A stretch of DNA of 64,000 bases from Nocardioides sp. Root190 (GCF_001428565.1 NZ_LMIA01000009.1:455358-519357), one strand, 5' to 3'. Counted from the first letter of the stretch, positions 39,406 through 48,392 are shown. Made by a program: numbers and translations. Notes: generated by a model not told the origin, from the sequence alone.

Positions 39406-41163
39406 TCAGACCAGGGGGCTCGGCACCAGCAGCTCGACGTTGCGGTCGGCCGGGGTGCCGACGCCACCGCTGTGGTCGTGCCAGTCGTTGGCCGCCAGCT
39501 CACGGGACAGCCCGGCGAGCTGGGGTGCCGTCGCGGTGCCGGCCCCGGCCGAGTCGGGACCGGCGTGGTCGACCATCGTGGTGAAGATCGACAGGGTGCC
39601 GTCGGTGTTGTCGGCGATCTCGATGATCCGGGCCTGCTGCGGCCAGTCGATGTGCGAGGCGGTCGTGATCTCCCACAGTCCGCCACCGCCCGTGCGGGGC
39701 CGCGGCGTGATCTTGTTGGTGTGGGTGTGGCCGTTGATCCACGCGATGACCTGCGGGTGCTCGAGGAGCTTGGTGAGCACGGTGCCGCCGGTGACGCGCG
39801 GGTCGAGGCTGCCGCCGGTGAGGATGAGCGGGTTGCCCATCGTGTCGGACGTGTGGTGGCTGAAGACCATGACCGCCTTGCCGACGGACTGGGCGAGCAG
39901 GTTCGAGAGCCAGGTGAACTGCGTCTTGTCGAGCGACCCGTCGGCGTACCCGTTGGGGTTGACGGTGTCCATGACGATGAAGCGGAACGGGCCCTTGTCG
40001 AAGTGGTAGTACGCCGTGCCCTGCGCGCGGTTGGTGGCGGTGAATCCGTGACCGAAGGGAGCGCCACCGAGCACGAAGTGCTGCTCGACGACCTGCTTGC
40101 GGGTCAGGAGGCGACGGTTGAGGTCGGGCTGGACGGCCCGCACGATCGTGTTGCCGGCGCCGCCGAGCAGGTTGGTGAGCAGCGCGGCGGGGTTGCTCAG
40201 CAGGTCGTCGAAGATCTGTGCGGGGTTGAGCCCGAGCGGCGGCGAGATGATCTTCAGGGCGCCCAGGGCCAGCAGGTTGAGCTGCAGGGTGCTGGTGGGG
40301 AAGTTGCCCTGGACGAGGCCGTCGTGGTTGCCGAAGACGGAGTACCACGGGATGTCGAGGCCCTCGGCCTGGAAGGGGCGCCGGGCGGCGTCGAGGAGAC
40401 CGGGGACGACGGGGAAGCCGTACTCGGCACGCGGCCGGTCGACCTGCTTGCCCAGCGGGTTGCCGTGCGGGTGCCAGTACGCCGTGTCGTAGGTGCCGGG
40501 AGTGCTGTCGGCGACGCCCTCCCACTTGTTCAGGTTGCCGGAGTCGACCCGGACGGAACCCCCGTTGAGGACCCCGATGTTCCAGCGGATCTCGTTGAGC
40601 TGGGAGTTGTCGGAGTTGTCGCCGGTCTGGATCGCCAGCGCGAGCGGCTTGCCGGTGATCGGACCCTCGGTGATCCGGTTGATGGCGCGCACCATCGAGT
40701 CGGCCACCTGGCCGGTCAGCATCTCCTGCGCGCGGTACGACGAGGAGAGCAGCCCGGTCGCGGGCAGCGGGCTCGGGTCGTCGAGCCGGTCGGTCCACTC
40801 CAGTCGCAGCGGCGACTGGGCGTCGACGATGTGGACGTCGCTCAGCTGCACGAAGGCCAGCAGGCCCTGGCGCACACCGGCGCGCGCGTCGTCGGCCAGC
40901 ACCCCCAGGCCGGACCGGACGCCGTGCGCCTCGCCGGAGACGCTGATGACGGGCGCGTAGCCCTTCGCGTTCGGAGTGCCGGTCGCGTAGGTGGTCGCGA
41001 CGGTGCCGTTGGTCGGCAGAGCACTCGGCACCGCGCTCGGCACGGCGTTCGGTGCCGCGCCGGCGGCGGCCGGGCGCAGGACGCCGGGCAGGGCAGTGGC
41101 CGCTGCGGCGAGGCCGCCGGCGGCGATGGTGTTCCGGATCAGGTCACGGCGAGAGATCTCCAC
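39406..41163 (-). CDS. Tat-exported metallophosphoesterase (TIGR03767-type)
   Basis: 585 residues. The N-terminus has a twin-arginine signal (SRRDLIRNTIAAGGLAAAA), so it is folded before export. Calcineurin-like metal motifs in order: LSDVHIVD near 108, QTGDNSD near 185, FGNHD near 285, SHHTS near 435 and GHTHTN near 478. It belongs to the actinobacterial TIGR03767 family; substrate unknown, likely a phosphate ester outside the cell. The divergent spacer to the glycosyltransferase contains PHO-box-like repeats. Confidence 0.9.
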   Translation of the reverse strand: MEISRRDLIRNTIAAGGLAAAATALPGVLRPAAAGAAPNAVPSAVPSALPTNGTVATTYATGTPNAKGYAPVISVSGEAHGVRSGLGVLADDARAGVRQGLLAFVQLSDVHIVDAQSPLRLEWTDRLDDPSPLPATGLLSSSYRAQEMLTGQVADSMVRAINRITEGPITGKPLALAIQTGDNSDNSQLNEIRWNIGVLNGGSVRVDSGNLNKWEGVADSTPGTYDTAYWHPHGNPLGKQVDRPRAEYGFPVVPGLLDAARRPFQAEGLDIPWYSVFGNHDGLVQGNFPTSTLQLNLLALGALKIISPPLGLNPAQIFDDLLSNPAALLTNLLGGAGNTIVRAVQPDLNRRLLTRKQVVEQHFVLGGAPFGHGFTATNRAQGTAYYHFDKGPFRFIVMDTVNPNGYADGSLDKTQFTWLSNLLAQSVGKAVMVFSHHTSDTMGNPLILTGGSLDPRVTGGTVLTKLLEHPQVIAWINGHTHTNKITPRPRTGGGGLWEITTASHIDWPQQARIIEIADNTDGTLSIFTTMVDHAGPDSAGAGTATAPQLAGLSRELAANDWHDHSGGVGTPADRNVELLVPSPLV

Positions 41164-41178
41164 AAGGCGCCAACGACG

Positions 41179-41254
41179 CTCGGGTGACCTGGGTCACGTC
41201 ATGGTTGGTGAAGGTTTTCCGGATCCCCGATCGTTCACCCGACCGTCGCCCGAC
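41179..41254. promoter_or_regulatory. Possible PHO boxes between phosphoesterase and glycosyltransferase
   Basis: Forward: 41233-41243 (GTTCACCCGAC) followed directly by 41244-41254 (CGTCGCCCGAC), two 11-bp units like Streptomyces PhoP direct repeats. Reverse: GGTCACCCGAG (41189-41179) matches one consensus unit at 10 of 11 positions. Matching by eye only. Confidence 0.35.
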
Positions 41255-41292
41255 GCGCCTTTGCCCGTGACGGGCTGTTGTCACCGCGCTCC

Positions 41293-41298
41293 TAGCGT
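41293..41298 (+). promoter_or_regulatory. Leaderless -10 box (glycosyltransferase)
   Basis: TAGCGT ends 7 nt before ATG 41306. Confidence 0.45.
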
Positions 41299-41305
41299 CC
41301 GTGAC

Positions 41306-42460
41306 ATGAAGCTCCGGGTACTGGTGGTGTCAGAGTCCTTCCTCCCGCAGGTCAACGGCGTGACCAACTCCGTGCGCCGGGTGCTCGAGCACCTGGCTGC
41401 CGAGGGGCACCAGGCCCAGCTGGTCGCCCCGACCGGGCCGGACACCTATGCGGGTTTCCGGGTGCGTCGTGCCCGCGGCGCCAACCTCCCGTTCTACCCG
41501 GACTTCCGGCTGGGGCTGGAGACCCGGCGCCGGCTGCGCCAGGTGATGCTCGAGTACCGCCCCGACGTCGTCCACATCGCCTCACCGGCCACGCTCGGCT
41601 ACCAGGCCTCCCGTGCGGCCGAGGAGCTCGGGATCCCCACCGTCGCGATCTACCAGACCGACCTCGTCGGCTTCGCCGAGCGCTACGACCTGCCCGGCGG
41701 CGCCCGTGCGATGGCCGGGCTGACCCGTCGGATCCACCACCACGTCGACCGGACCCTCGCCCCCTCGACCGCGAGCATCGACCAGCTGCGTGAGCTGGGC
41801 GTCCCGGACGTCCACCGCTGGGGACGCGGCGTCGACCTCGTCGCCTTCCACCCGCGGCACCGTGACGAGGAGCTGCGCAGGCGCCTGGCTCCCGACGGCC
41901 GCCTCCTGGTCGGGTACGTCGGCCGGCTGGCCGCCGAGAAGGAGCTGGACCTTCTCGCCCACATCGCCGACGACCCCAGGCTGGCTCTCGTCGTGGTCGG
42001 CGCCGGACCCGAGGAGCAGCGCCTGCGTGGCGTGCTCGGGGAGCGGGCGTGCTTCCTCGGCCTGCTGCACGGTGACGACCTGAGCCGCGCCTACGCCTCG
42101 CTCGACGTCTTCGTCCACACGGGTCGCTACGAGACCTACTGCCAGTCGGCCCAGGAGGCACTCGCCTCCTCCGTCCCGGTCATCGCCCCGGCGGCGGGAG
42201 GGCCGGTGGACGTGGTTGCCCACGGTGCGACGGGACTGCTCTACCGGCCCGGGGACGGGGCGGACCTCGCGGCGAGCGTGGACCGCCTGGTCGGCGACGC
42301 CGCGCTGCGGCAACGGATGGGTGTCACCGCGTTGCGCGCTGTGCAGGACCGTTCCTGGTCCGCGATCAACGAACAGCTCCTGACGCACTACCGCGCCGTG
42401 ATCGACGAGCACGCCGCCCGCGCCGCGGTGCGCGCTGCCCGCTGGGCTCGCGCAGCCTGA
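41306..42460 (+). CDS. GT4 glycosyltransferase (MgtA/PimB-like mannosyltransferase)
   Basis: 384 residues. GT-B fold, family GT4. N-terminal Rossmann: RVLVVSESFLPQVNGVTNSVRRVLEHL. C-terminal donor domain: VGYVGRLAAEKELDLLAHIA, then the E-x7-E element (YETYCQSAQEAL, about Glu275 and Glu283). Closest named relatives are GDP-mannose-dependent alpha-mannosyltransferases acting on lipid carriers, such as corynebacterial MgtA. The acceptor here may be a glycolipid. It diverges from an exported phosphoesterase, with possible PHO boxes between, which hints at a phosphate-sparing membrane response (inference). Confidence 0.88.
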   Translation: MKLRVLVVSESFLPQVNGVTNSVRRVLEHLAAEGHQAQLVAPTGPDTYAGFRVRRARGANLPFYPDFRLGLETRRRLRQVMLEYRPDVVHIASPATLGYQASRAAEELGIPTVAIYQTDLVGFAERYDLPGGARAMAGLTRRIHHHVDRTLAPSTASIDQLRELGVPDVHRWGRGVDLVAFHPRHRDEELRRRLAPDGRLLVGYVGRLAAEKELDLLAHIADDPRLALVVVGAGPEEQRLRGVLGERACFLGLLHGDDLSRAYASLDVFVHTGRYETYCQSAQEALASSVPVIAPAAGGPVDVVAHGATGLLYRPGDGADLAASVDRLVGDAALRQRMGVTALRAVQDRSWSAINEQLLTHYRAVIDEHAARAAVRAARWARAA

Positions 42461-42477
42461 CCGGTTCGCCGCTGCCC

Positions 42478-43413
42478 TCAGCCGATCAGCGCAGCGGCCT
42501 CCTCGACGGTGTCGACCAGGTGGATGTGCGCCTCCATCGCGCGTCCGCGGGCCAGCGCCTGCAGCAGCGGCCACGCCGGCAGGTGCCCGGTCCAGTGCTC
42601 GCGCCCGACCAGGACCATCGGCGCGACGTCCTCCTCGGCGGCGTAGTAGTTCTCGCAGGCGTCCTGGAAGACCTCCTGCACGGTCCCGCCGGCGCCGGGG
42701 AGGAAGACGATCCCGGCGTCGCAGACCTGGAGCAGGATCGCCTCGCGCAGGGCGTTGCGGAAGTACTTCGCGACCGAGGTCGCGAACAGGTTCGGCGGCT
42801 CGTGCCCGTAGTGCCAGGTCGGCACGCCCAGCGAGGCCTCCGGTTCCGAGGCGAGCTCGATGGCGCGGCGGGCGGCCTCGACCCACGCGTCGATCGACGG
42901 GCGGAAGGACGGCACGGCGCAGACGAGTCGCAGCGCCTCGGTCAGGGTCTCGGGCGAGGTGGTCGCGAAGCGGCCGCCCAGGTTGGCCGCCTCCATCGCT
43001 CCCGGGCCGCCACCGGTGGCGACGACGTGGCCGCGACCGAGCAGCGCGCCGAGGCGCGCCGCGTCGACGTACCCCGGCGTGCCGCGGTCGGCGGCGTGGC
43101 CGCCCATGACTCCCACCAGGGACCGCTCGCGCACCCAGGCGGCGAGCGCGTTGTCGATGGCCTGGTCGTGGAGCACCTCGGCGAGTGCCTCGGCCGGCGT
43201 GCACGCCTCGCGGGCCCAGGCGTAGGCGCGGGCGTCGAAGGTGTCGGCGTAGCCGGGGCGGTCGTACAGGTCGGCGGGGGAGTAGAGCGTGCCGCGGTTG
43301 ACGTCGAGGCCGGGAAGGTGGGCCTCGGCGGCGGCACCGGCCTGGTCCTGCCACTGCTGGTCGGTCGGCGTCCGGGACTCGACCACGACGCCTCGGGAAC
43401 GGGTGGGCCTCAC
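42478..43413 (-). CDS. LOG family / Rossmann-fold nucleotide-binding protein
   Basis: 311 residues from GTG 43413, backed by a TACGGT box 6 nt upstream. LOG-type proteins hydrolyse cytokinin riboside monophosphate or other nucleotides. Motifs: VATGGGPGAMEAAN (phosphate-binding loop) and FLPGAGGTVQEVFQDA, the PGGxGTxxE variant with Ala for the second Gly. The N-terminal 110 residues are an extension beyond plain LOG (about 190 aa). It faces the divergent metY across 108 bp. Confidence 0.84.
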   Translation of the reverse strand: MRPTRSRGVVVESRTPTDQQWQDQAGAAAEAHLPGLDVNRGTLYSPADLYDRPGYADTFDARAYAWAREACTPAEALAEVLHDQAIDNALAAWVRERSLVGVMGGHAADRGTPGYVDAARLGALLGRGHVVATGGGPGAMEAANLGGRFATTSPETLTEALRLVCAVPSFRPSIDAWVEAARRAIELASEPEASLGVPTWHYGHEPPNLFATSVAKYFRNALREAILLQVCDAGIVFLPGAGGTVQEVFQDACENYYAAEEDVAPMVLVGREHWTGHLPAWPLLQALARGRAMEAHIHLVDTVEEAAALIG

Positions 43414-43419
43414 GTACGC

Positions 43420-43425
43420 ACCGTA
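43420..43425 (-). promoter_or_regulatory. Leaderless -10 box (LOG gene)
   Basis: On the reverse strand TACGGT ends 6 nt before GTG 43413. Confidence 0.45.
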
Positions 43426-43473
43426 GTGGAGGTCCCACCACCTGGACGCGTCCCGCAATGACGAGTCGCTCAG

Positions 43474-43479
43474 TACATT
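43474..43479 (+). promoter_or_regulatory. Putative metY -10 box
   Basis: TACATT lies about 42 bp before the metY ATG, leaving a short leader with CAGGAG. No riboswitch-sized structure fits in the space. Confidence 0.4.
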
Positions 43480-43521
43480 TTGACCACCCGCTCGACGCGG
43501 CGCCGATGACAGGAGTGAACG

Positions 43522-44808
43522 ATGACCTACCGTCCCGAGACCCTTGCCGTGCACGCAGGCCAGGAGGAGGCAGACCCGGCGACGAACTCGCGAGCCGTGC
43601 CGATCTACCAGACGACGTCCTACGTCTTCAACGACACCGAGCACGCGGCCAACCTGTTCGCCCTCGCCGAGCCCGGCAACATCTACACCCGCATCATGAA
43701 CCCGACGCAGTCGGTGTTCGAGGACCGGATGACCCAGCTCGAGGGCGGCGTGGGCGCGCTGGCGACGGCGTCGGGCTCGGCCGCCATCACCTACGCGGTC
43801 CTCAACCTGACCTACACCGGCGACAACATCGTCGCGATCTCCACCCTGTACGGCGGCACCTTCGCGCTCTTCGCGCACACGCTTCCGCAGTACGGCATCG
43901 AGGTCCGCTTCGTCGACCCGAACAAGCCCGAGGAGCTCGCCAAGCACGTCGACGAGAAGACCAAGCTGGTCTTCGCCGAGACCATCGGCAACCCCAAGGT
44001 CAACGTCGTGGACGTGCGTGCCTGGGCCGACGCCGCCCATGAGCAGGGGATCCCGCTCGTGGTCGACGCGACCGCGACCACTCCGCTCCTGGCCCGGGTG
44101 TTCGACCACGGAGCCGACATCGCCGTGCACGCCGCGACGAAGTACATCGGTGGCCACGGCACCTCGATCGGCGGCATCATCGTCGACTCCGGCAAGTTCG
44201 ACTGGGCGGCGCACTCCGAGCGGTTCCCCGGCCTCACCCAGCCCGACAGCGCCTACCACGGCGTGGTGTGGACGGACGCCGTCGGCGAGCTGGCCTACAT
44301 CATCCGTGCCCGGACCGTCCTGCTGCGCAACACCGGTGCCGCGATCGCACCGCTGAACTCCTTCCTCTTCCTGCAGGGGCTGGAGACCCTCCACCTCCGG
44401 ATGGAGCGCCACAGCGAGAACGCGCTGACCATCGCCCAGCACCTGAAGTCCCACGACGCCGTCGCCTGGGTGTCCTACCCCGGCCTGGAGGACGACCCCT
44501 CCAAGGCCGTGGCGGACAGCTACTTCACCGGACGGGGCTACGGCGGCCTGGTCTCCTTCGGCCTGAAGTCGGGTCGCGACGGCGGCAAGCGCTTCATCGA
44601 GTCGCTCGGGCTGTTCAGCCACCTGGTCAACATCGGCGACGCCAAGTCGCTGGCCGTCCACAACGCCACGACCACCCACTCGCAGCTGACCCCCGAGGAG
44701 CTGGAGGCAGCTGGCGTGCCGGAGGACCTCGTCCGGCTCTCGATCGGCATCGAGCACGTCGACGACCTCATCGCCGACATCGACCAAGCGCTCGCCGCAG
44801 CGAAGTGA
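43522..44808 (+). CDS. metY: O-acetylhomoserine aminocarboxypropyltransferase (sulfhydrylase)
   Basis: 428 residues. Cys/Met-metabolism PLP enzyme that joins O-acetylhomoserine with sulfide to give homocysteine. PLP lysine Lys207 in HAATKYIGGHGTSIGG; family motifs LAVHAGQEEADPATNSRAVP, YTRIMNPT and TASGSAAITYA. The length (428) and insertions separate it from MetB/MetC (about 390). GGAG lies 7 bp before ATG. metX, which supplies the substrate, starts 19 bp downstream. Confidence 0.96.
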   Translation: MTYRPETLAVHAGQEEADPATNSRAVPIYQTTSYVFNDTEHAANLFALAEPGNIYTRIMNPTQSVFEDRMTQLEGGVGALATASGSAAITYAVLNLTYTGDNIVAISTLYGGTFALFAHTLPQYGIEVRFVDPNKPEELAKHVDEKTKLVFAETIGNPKVNVVDVRAWADAAHEQGIPLVVDATATTPLLARVFDHGADIAVHAATKYIGGHGTSIGGIIVDSGKFDWAAHSERFPGLTQPDSAYHGVVWTDAVGELAYIIRARTVLLRNTGAAIAPLNSFLFLQGLETLHLRMERHSENALTIAQHLKSHDAVAWVSYPGLEDDPSKAVADSYFTGRGYGGLVSFGLKSGRDGGKRFIESLGLFSHLVNIGDAKSLAVHNATTTHSQLTPEELEAAGVPEDLVRLSIGIEHVDDLIADIDQALAAAK

Positions 44809-44827
44809 GAACGCTCGGACGATCGCG

Positions 44828-45922
44828 TTGACCAAGGACGGACAGGTCGAGACCCAGCGGGTCGTGCTCGCCGACGAGCACGACCCGCTGGTCCTGGCGA
44901 CCGGTCGCGCGCTCCCTCACGTCGAGGTCGCCTACGAGACCTACGGCCGCCTCGCCCGGGGCCGGGACAACGCGGTCGTCGTCTGTCACGCGCTCACCGG
45001 CGACGCCCACGCCGCCGGCGTCCACCAGGGGGCGCGGCGGCCCGGCTGGTGGGACAACCTCATCGGCCCCGGCCGGGCCGTCGACACCGACCGGTTCTTC
45101 GTGATCAGCTCCAACCTGCTCGGCGGATGCTCCGGCACGACCGGGCCGCTCTCCCTCGACCCGGTCACCGGTCGGCCGTACGGTCCGGACTTCCCGGACC
45201 TCGAGATGGCAGACCTGGTCGCCGTGCAGCGACGCCTCCTGGACCACCTGGGCATCGACCGGCTGCATGCAGCGGTCGGCGGCTCGCTCGGCGGGATGCA
45301 GGTCCTGGAGTGGGCCCTCCAGGAGCCCGAGCGGATCGAGCGCGCCGTCATGGTGGCGGCGAGCTCTCGGCTCACCGCCGAGAACATCGCCTTCTCCGCG
45401 GTGGCGCGCGCGGCCATCATGGAGGACCCCGACTTCCGTGGCGGCTGGTACTTCGAGCACGGTGTCCAGCCGCACCACGGCCTGAAGATCGCCCGGATGA
45501 TGGCGCACATCACCTATGTCTCGCCCGGCTCGCTCGAGGACAAGTTCGGCCGCGACCGACGCGGCGCTCCCGGTGAGCACCGGCTCGACGCCGACTTCGA
45601 GGTCGAGCACTACCTCCAGCACCAGGGCGAGAGCTTCCTCCAGCGCTTCGACGCGCTGTCCTACCTGCACCTGAGCCGTCCGATGGACTACTTCGATCCC
45701 TTCGGGGCGCACCCGGACGTCGTACCCTCGACGAGGTTCCGGCTGGTCTCCTTCGACTCGGACTGGCGGTTCCCGACCGCGCACTCGCTGCGGATCCGTG
45801 ACGAGCTCGCCGCGCGGGGCGTCCAGGTCGACCACACCGAGGTCGCCTCGCCGTGGGGCCACGACTCGTTCCTGCTCGAGCCGCCGGGCTACCACGACCT
45901 GGTGCGGTCGTTCCTGGCCTGA
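44828..45922 (+). CDS. metX: Homoserine O-acetyltransferase
   Basis: 364 residues from TTG 44828. Alpha/beta hydrolase fold acyltransferase. Nucleophile Ser153 in GGSLGGMQVLEW; Asp in FDSDWRFPTAHS and His in SPWGHDSFLLE complete the triad. The early SNLLGGCSGTTGP loop is conserved. Whether it uses acetyl- or succinyl-CoA cannot be told by eye, but the MetY partner implies acetylhomoserine. Forms the metY-metX operon. Confidence 0.96.
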   Translation: MTKDGQVETQRVVLADEHDPLVLATGRALPHVEVAYETYGRLARGRDNAVVVCHALTGDAHAAGVHQGARRPGWWDNLIGPGRAVDTDRFFVISSNLLGGCSGTTGPLSLDPVTGRPYGPDFPDLEMADLVAVQRRLLDHLGIDRLHAAVGGSLGGMQVLEWALQEPERIERAVMVAASSRLTAENIAFSAVARAAIMEDPDFRGGWYFEHGVQPHHGLKIARMMAHITYVSPGSLEDKFGRDRRGAPGEHRLDADFEVEHYLQHQGESFLQRFDALSYLHLSRPMDYFDPFGAHPDVVPSTRFRLVSFDSDWRFPTAHSLRIRDELAARGVQVDHTEVASPWGHDSFLLEPPGYHDLVRSFLA

Positions 45923-45932
45923 GGCGCCTCAG
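45919..45932. terminator. 14-bp palindrome spanning both stop codons
   Basis: CTGAGGC and GCCTCAG form a perfect palindrome covering the stop codons of metX (TGA) and, on the other strand, the RIO kinase gene. As RNA it could fold with a 5-bp stem and a GCGC loop in either direction. A minimal two-way terminator is possible. Confidence 0.3.
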
Positions 45933-46798
45933 AAGGCGTGCGCCATCAGCTCCCCGAACAGCTCCTGGGCCTCGACCGCCAGCCCGCGCCGGTTGAACCA
46001 GTCGCAGACATTGGTGCAGTCGCGCAGCAGGAAGTCGAAGCCCTGCGCGTTGCCGACCAGGTCGACCAGCTGGGGCAGGTCGATGACGACGAGGTGTTCG
46101 CCCGCGGCGAGGATGTTGAACGGTGACAGGTCACCGTGCACCAGTCCGGCCCCGACCAGGGTCACCATCGCCTCGCGCAGCTGTTCGAAGTACGACGCCA
46201 GCAGGCCCGGTTCCGGCCGGGTCTGTGCCAGCCGGGGTGCGGTCTCACCGTCGACGGTGATCCACTCCATCAGGATCTCGGTGCCCTCGATCTGCACCGG
46301 GTAGGGCACCGGCAGGCCCAGCTGCCAGCACCGGTTGAGGGCGGTCCACTCCGACACGGCCCACTCGCCGGCCGCCACCTCGCGACCGAAGGTGCTCTTG
46401 CGCTTGAGTGCCCGCTCGTCACGGGATCGGCGCATGCTGCGGCCCTCGGTGTACGACGCCGCGCGGTGGAACGTGCGGTGCTCCGGTGCGCGGTAGCGCT
46501 TGGCCGCCATCACCACCGACTGCACCGGGTCGTGAGGGTCGGTGCGGTCGAGCAGGAAGACGTCGGCCTCCTTGCCGGTCTTGAGGATGCCGAGGTCGGT
46601 GTCGACCGCACCCTGGGAGGTCACGACCCAGTCGGGCCGTGGCTCGGGGCCGCGGGAGAGCGGTTCGACGTCGAGCCAGGTGGACCATCGCTGGCCCGGC
46701 TCGAGGTCGTCGTAGACCTGGAAGTCGACGACGAAACGCGGGTCGAGCTCGGGGTCGAGCTCGCGATCAGGCTGGGTGGAGAGGTTCTCCGGGAACAA
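45929..46798 (-). CDS. RIO-type serine kinase
   Basis: 289 residues from TTG 46798 (AGGAG 8 bp upstream). RIO1-like kinase fold: KTGKEADVFLLDR as the glycine-poor nucleotide loop, VVMAAKRY with the ATP lysine, LVHGDLSPFNIL as the catalytic loop, and LVVIDLPQLVD as the metal-binding DxG-equivalent. In archaea and eukaryotes RIO kinases mature ribosomes; bacterial roles are little known. A 31-codon reading frame with a strong ribosome site overlaps the start. Confidence 0.88.
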   Translation of the reverse strand: MFPENLSTQPDRELDPELDPRFVVDFQVYDDLEPGQRWSTWLDVEPLSRGPEPRPDWVVTSQGAVDTDLGILKTGKEADVFLLDRTDPHDPVQSVVMAAKRYRAPEHRTFHRAASYTEGRSMRRSRDERALKRKSTFGREVAAGEWAVSEWTALNRCWQLGLPVPYPVQIEGTEILMEWITVDGETAPRLAQTRPEPGLLASYFEQLREAMVTLVGAGLVHGDLSPFNILAAGEHLVVIDLPQLVDLVGNAQGFDFLLRDCTNVCDWFNRRGLAVEAQELFGELMAHAF

Positions 46799-46862
46799 TT
46801 CGGGTGCTCCTGTGGGTCGAGAGGATTCGGTCTGCGGGCAGGCCGGCGACAGTCATGGACAT
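46767..46862 (-). CDS. Possible 31-residue leader peptide before RIO kinase gene
   Basis: ATG 46862 (reverse) has GAGAGGAG 5 bp upstream, the best ribosome site in this gap. It encodes 31 residues (MSMTVAGLPADRILSTHRST then RIVPGEPLHPA) and stops inside the RIO gene, overlapping its start by 32 bp in a different frame. It may couple translation of the TTG-started kinase. Confidence 0.35.
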   Translation of the reverse strand: MSMTVAGLPADRILSTHRSTRIVPGEPLHPA

Positions 46863-46949
46863 GTCAGCTCCTCTCGACGGGCCCGCTGGTGCGGGCGACG
46901 AATCGATGGTCCCTGACCCGACTCGGCTGAGCAACGGGTTTTCTTCACG

Positions 46950-46955
46950 TACATT
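46950..46955 (+). promoter_or_regulatory. Leaderless -10 box (M1 peptidase)
   Basis: TACATT ends 6 nt before ATG 46962. Confidence 0.45.
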
Positions 46956-46961
46956 GAGCCG

Positions 46962-48392
46962 ATGCGCTGGCGGACCGTTCTCGTGGTGATCCTGCTCCTC
47001 CTGGTCCCGGCCCTGTCGGGCCCCTCGACGGCGGCCGAGCGGCAGTCGACGGTCGGGTCGCCGAAGGGGATCGACAGCTACTGGCCCCACGACGGCAACG
47101 GCGGCACCGACGCGCAGCACTACAACGTCAACGTCGACTACGACTTCGCCTCGGGCACGCTCACCGGGCGCACCGTCGTCACGATGCGGGCCACCCAGGA
47201 CCTCACGAGCGTCTACCTCGACCTCTTGCTGCCCGTGACCAGCGCCAAGGTGGACGGCCGCGTCGCACGGACGACCAGGTCGACGGACCACGAGGTCCGG
47301 GTGACCCTGCCGAGGGCGGTGGCGAGCGGGACGATCTTCCGGGTCGAGCTGACCTATCGCGGCCAGCCCGCGCGCTACGACTACGCAGGCGAGGCCAACT
47401 GGCTGGCGGACGGCCAGGAGGTCGTCACCATGAACCAGCCGCACATGGCGCCCTGGTGGTTCCCCTCCAACGACCACCCCAGCGACAAGGCGCGCTTCGA
47501 CATCCGGGTCACCGTGGCGCGCAACAAGCTGGTCGCGAGCAACGGCCGCTACCTCGGCCGGGTCGTCAAGGGCACCCGGGCGACGACGCACTGGCAGACC
47601 AAGGACCCGATGGCGACCTACCTCGCCTTCTTCGCTGCCGGTGACTTCGCGCGCGAGACCGGGCTGTCGGGCCACGGGATCCGCTACTACAACTTCGTCT
47701 CGAAGCGGCTCGGCAGCGCTGACCGGCTTCGCGCCACGCAGATGCTGCGCCGCACCGCGAACATGACGGACTGGCTGGAGAACTGGCTCGGCGACTACCC
47801 CTTCGCCACGACCGGCGGCGTCGTGACCAAGCTCCCCGTCGGCTTCGCGCTCGAGAACCAGACGCGACCGACGTACGGCTCGTGGATCTATCCCGGCGTG
47901 ATCGTGCACGAGCTCGCCCACCAGTGGTTCGGCGACAGCGTCTCGGTGCGTCGCTGGCGCGACATCTGGCTCAACGAGGGCTTCGCGACCTTCGCGGAGG
48001 TCGCCTACGACGCGGCCCGGACCGGCCCGTCGGTGAAGAGCTGGTTGAAGCGGCAGTACGACGACAGCTGCCGGTTCGCCTCCTCGCCGCTGTGGACCCT
48101 GGACCTGCGCAACCCCGGGCGCGACGACATCTTCGACTCGGCCGTCTACGACCGCGGTGCCATGGTGCTGGCCGCCCTGCAGGGCCGGATCGGCGTGGCC
48201 GATCTCAACGAGCTGCTGCGGACCTGGGTCGCGGACCACCACGACGGCAACGTGGCGATCGCCCAGTTCGAGGCGCTGGCCGAGACCGTCTCGGGTGAGG
48301 ACCTCGACGCCTTCTTCGACGCCTGGCTCGGCGGGGGAGTGCCCTCCGGCACGGCTGGCAACGGCCTGACCGGCGCCTGCCCGCCCGCCTGA
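46962..48392 (+). CDS. Secreted M1 family metallopeptidase
   Basis: 476 residues. Signal peptide MRWRTVLVVILLLLVPALSG with likely cleavage after STAA (about 25). The M1 N-terminal beta domain is followed by the gluzincin core: HELAHQWFGDS with His316, Glu317, His320, then Glu339 in WLNEGFATFAE. The exopeptidase substrate motif, normally GAMEN, reads VGFALENQTRP here. It lacks the large C-terminal helical domain of full aminopeptidase N (about 870 aa). An extracellular aminopeptidase is the likely role. Confidence 0.92.
   Translation: MRWRTVLVVILLLLVPALSGPSTAAERQSTVGSPKGIDSYWPHDGNGGTDAQHYNVNVDYDFASGTLTGRTVVTMRATQDLTSVYLDLLLPVTSAKVDGRVARTTRSTDHEVRVTLPRAVASGTIFRVELTYRGQPARYDYAGEANWLADGQEVVTMNQPHMAPWWFPSNDHPSDKARFDIRVTVARNKLVASNGRYLGRVVKGTRATTHWQTKDPMATYLAFFAAGDFARETGLSGHGIRYYNFVSKRLGSADRLRATQMLRRTANMTDWLENWLGDYPFATTGGVVTKLPVGFALENQTRPTYGSWIYPGVIVHELAHQWFGDSVSVRRWRDIWLNEGFATFAEVAYDAARTGPSVKSWLKRQYDDSCRFASSPLWTLDLRNPGRDDIFDSAVYDRGAMVLAALQGRIGVADLNELLRTWVADHHDGNVAIAQFEALAETVSGEDLDAFFDAWLGGGVPSGTAGNGLTGACPPA

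Noticed and set aside
43414..43521. SAM riboswitch before metY
   Set aside because: The 108-bp divergent gap must also hold two promoters; I found no multi-stem core resembling SAM riboswitch classes.
43414..44835. Upstream extension of the LOG gene frame across metY
   Set aside because: The open frame runs antisense through metY; protein similarity begins only near 43413, where a leaderless promoter box also lies.
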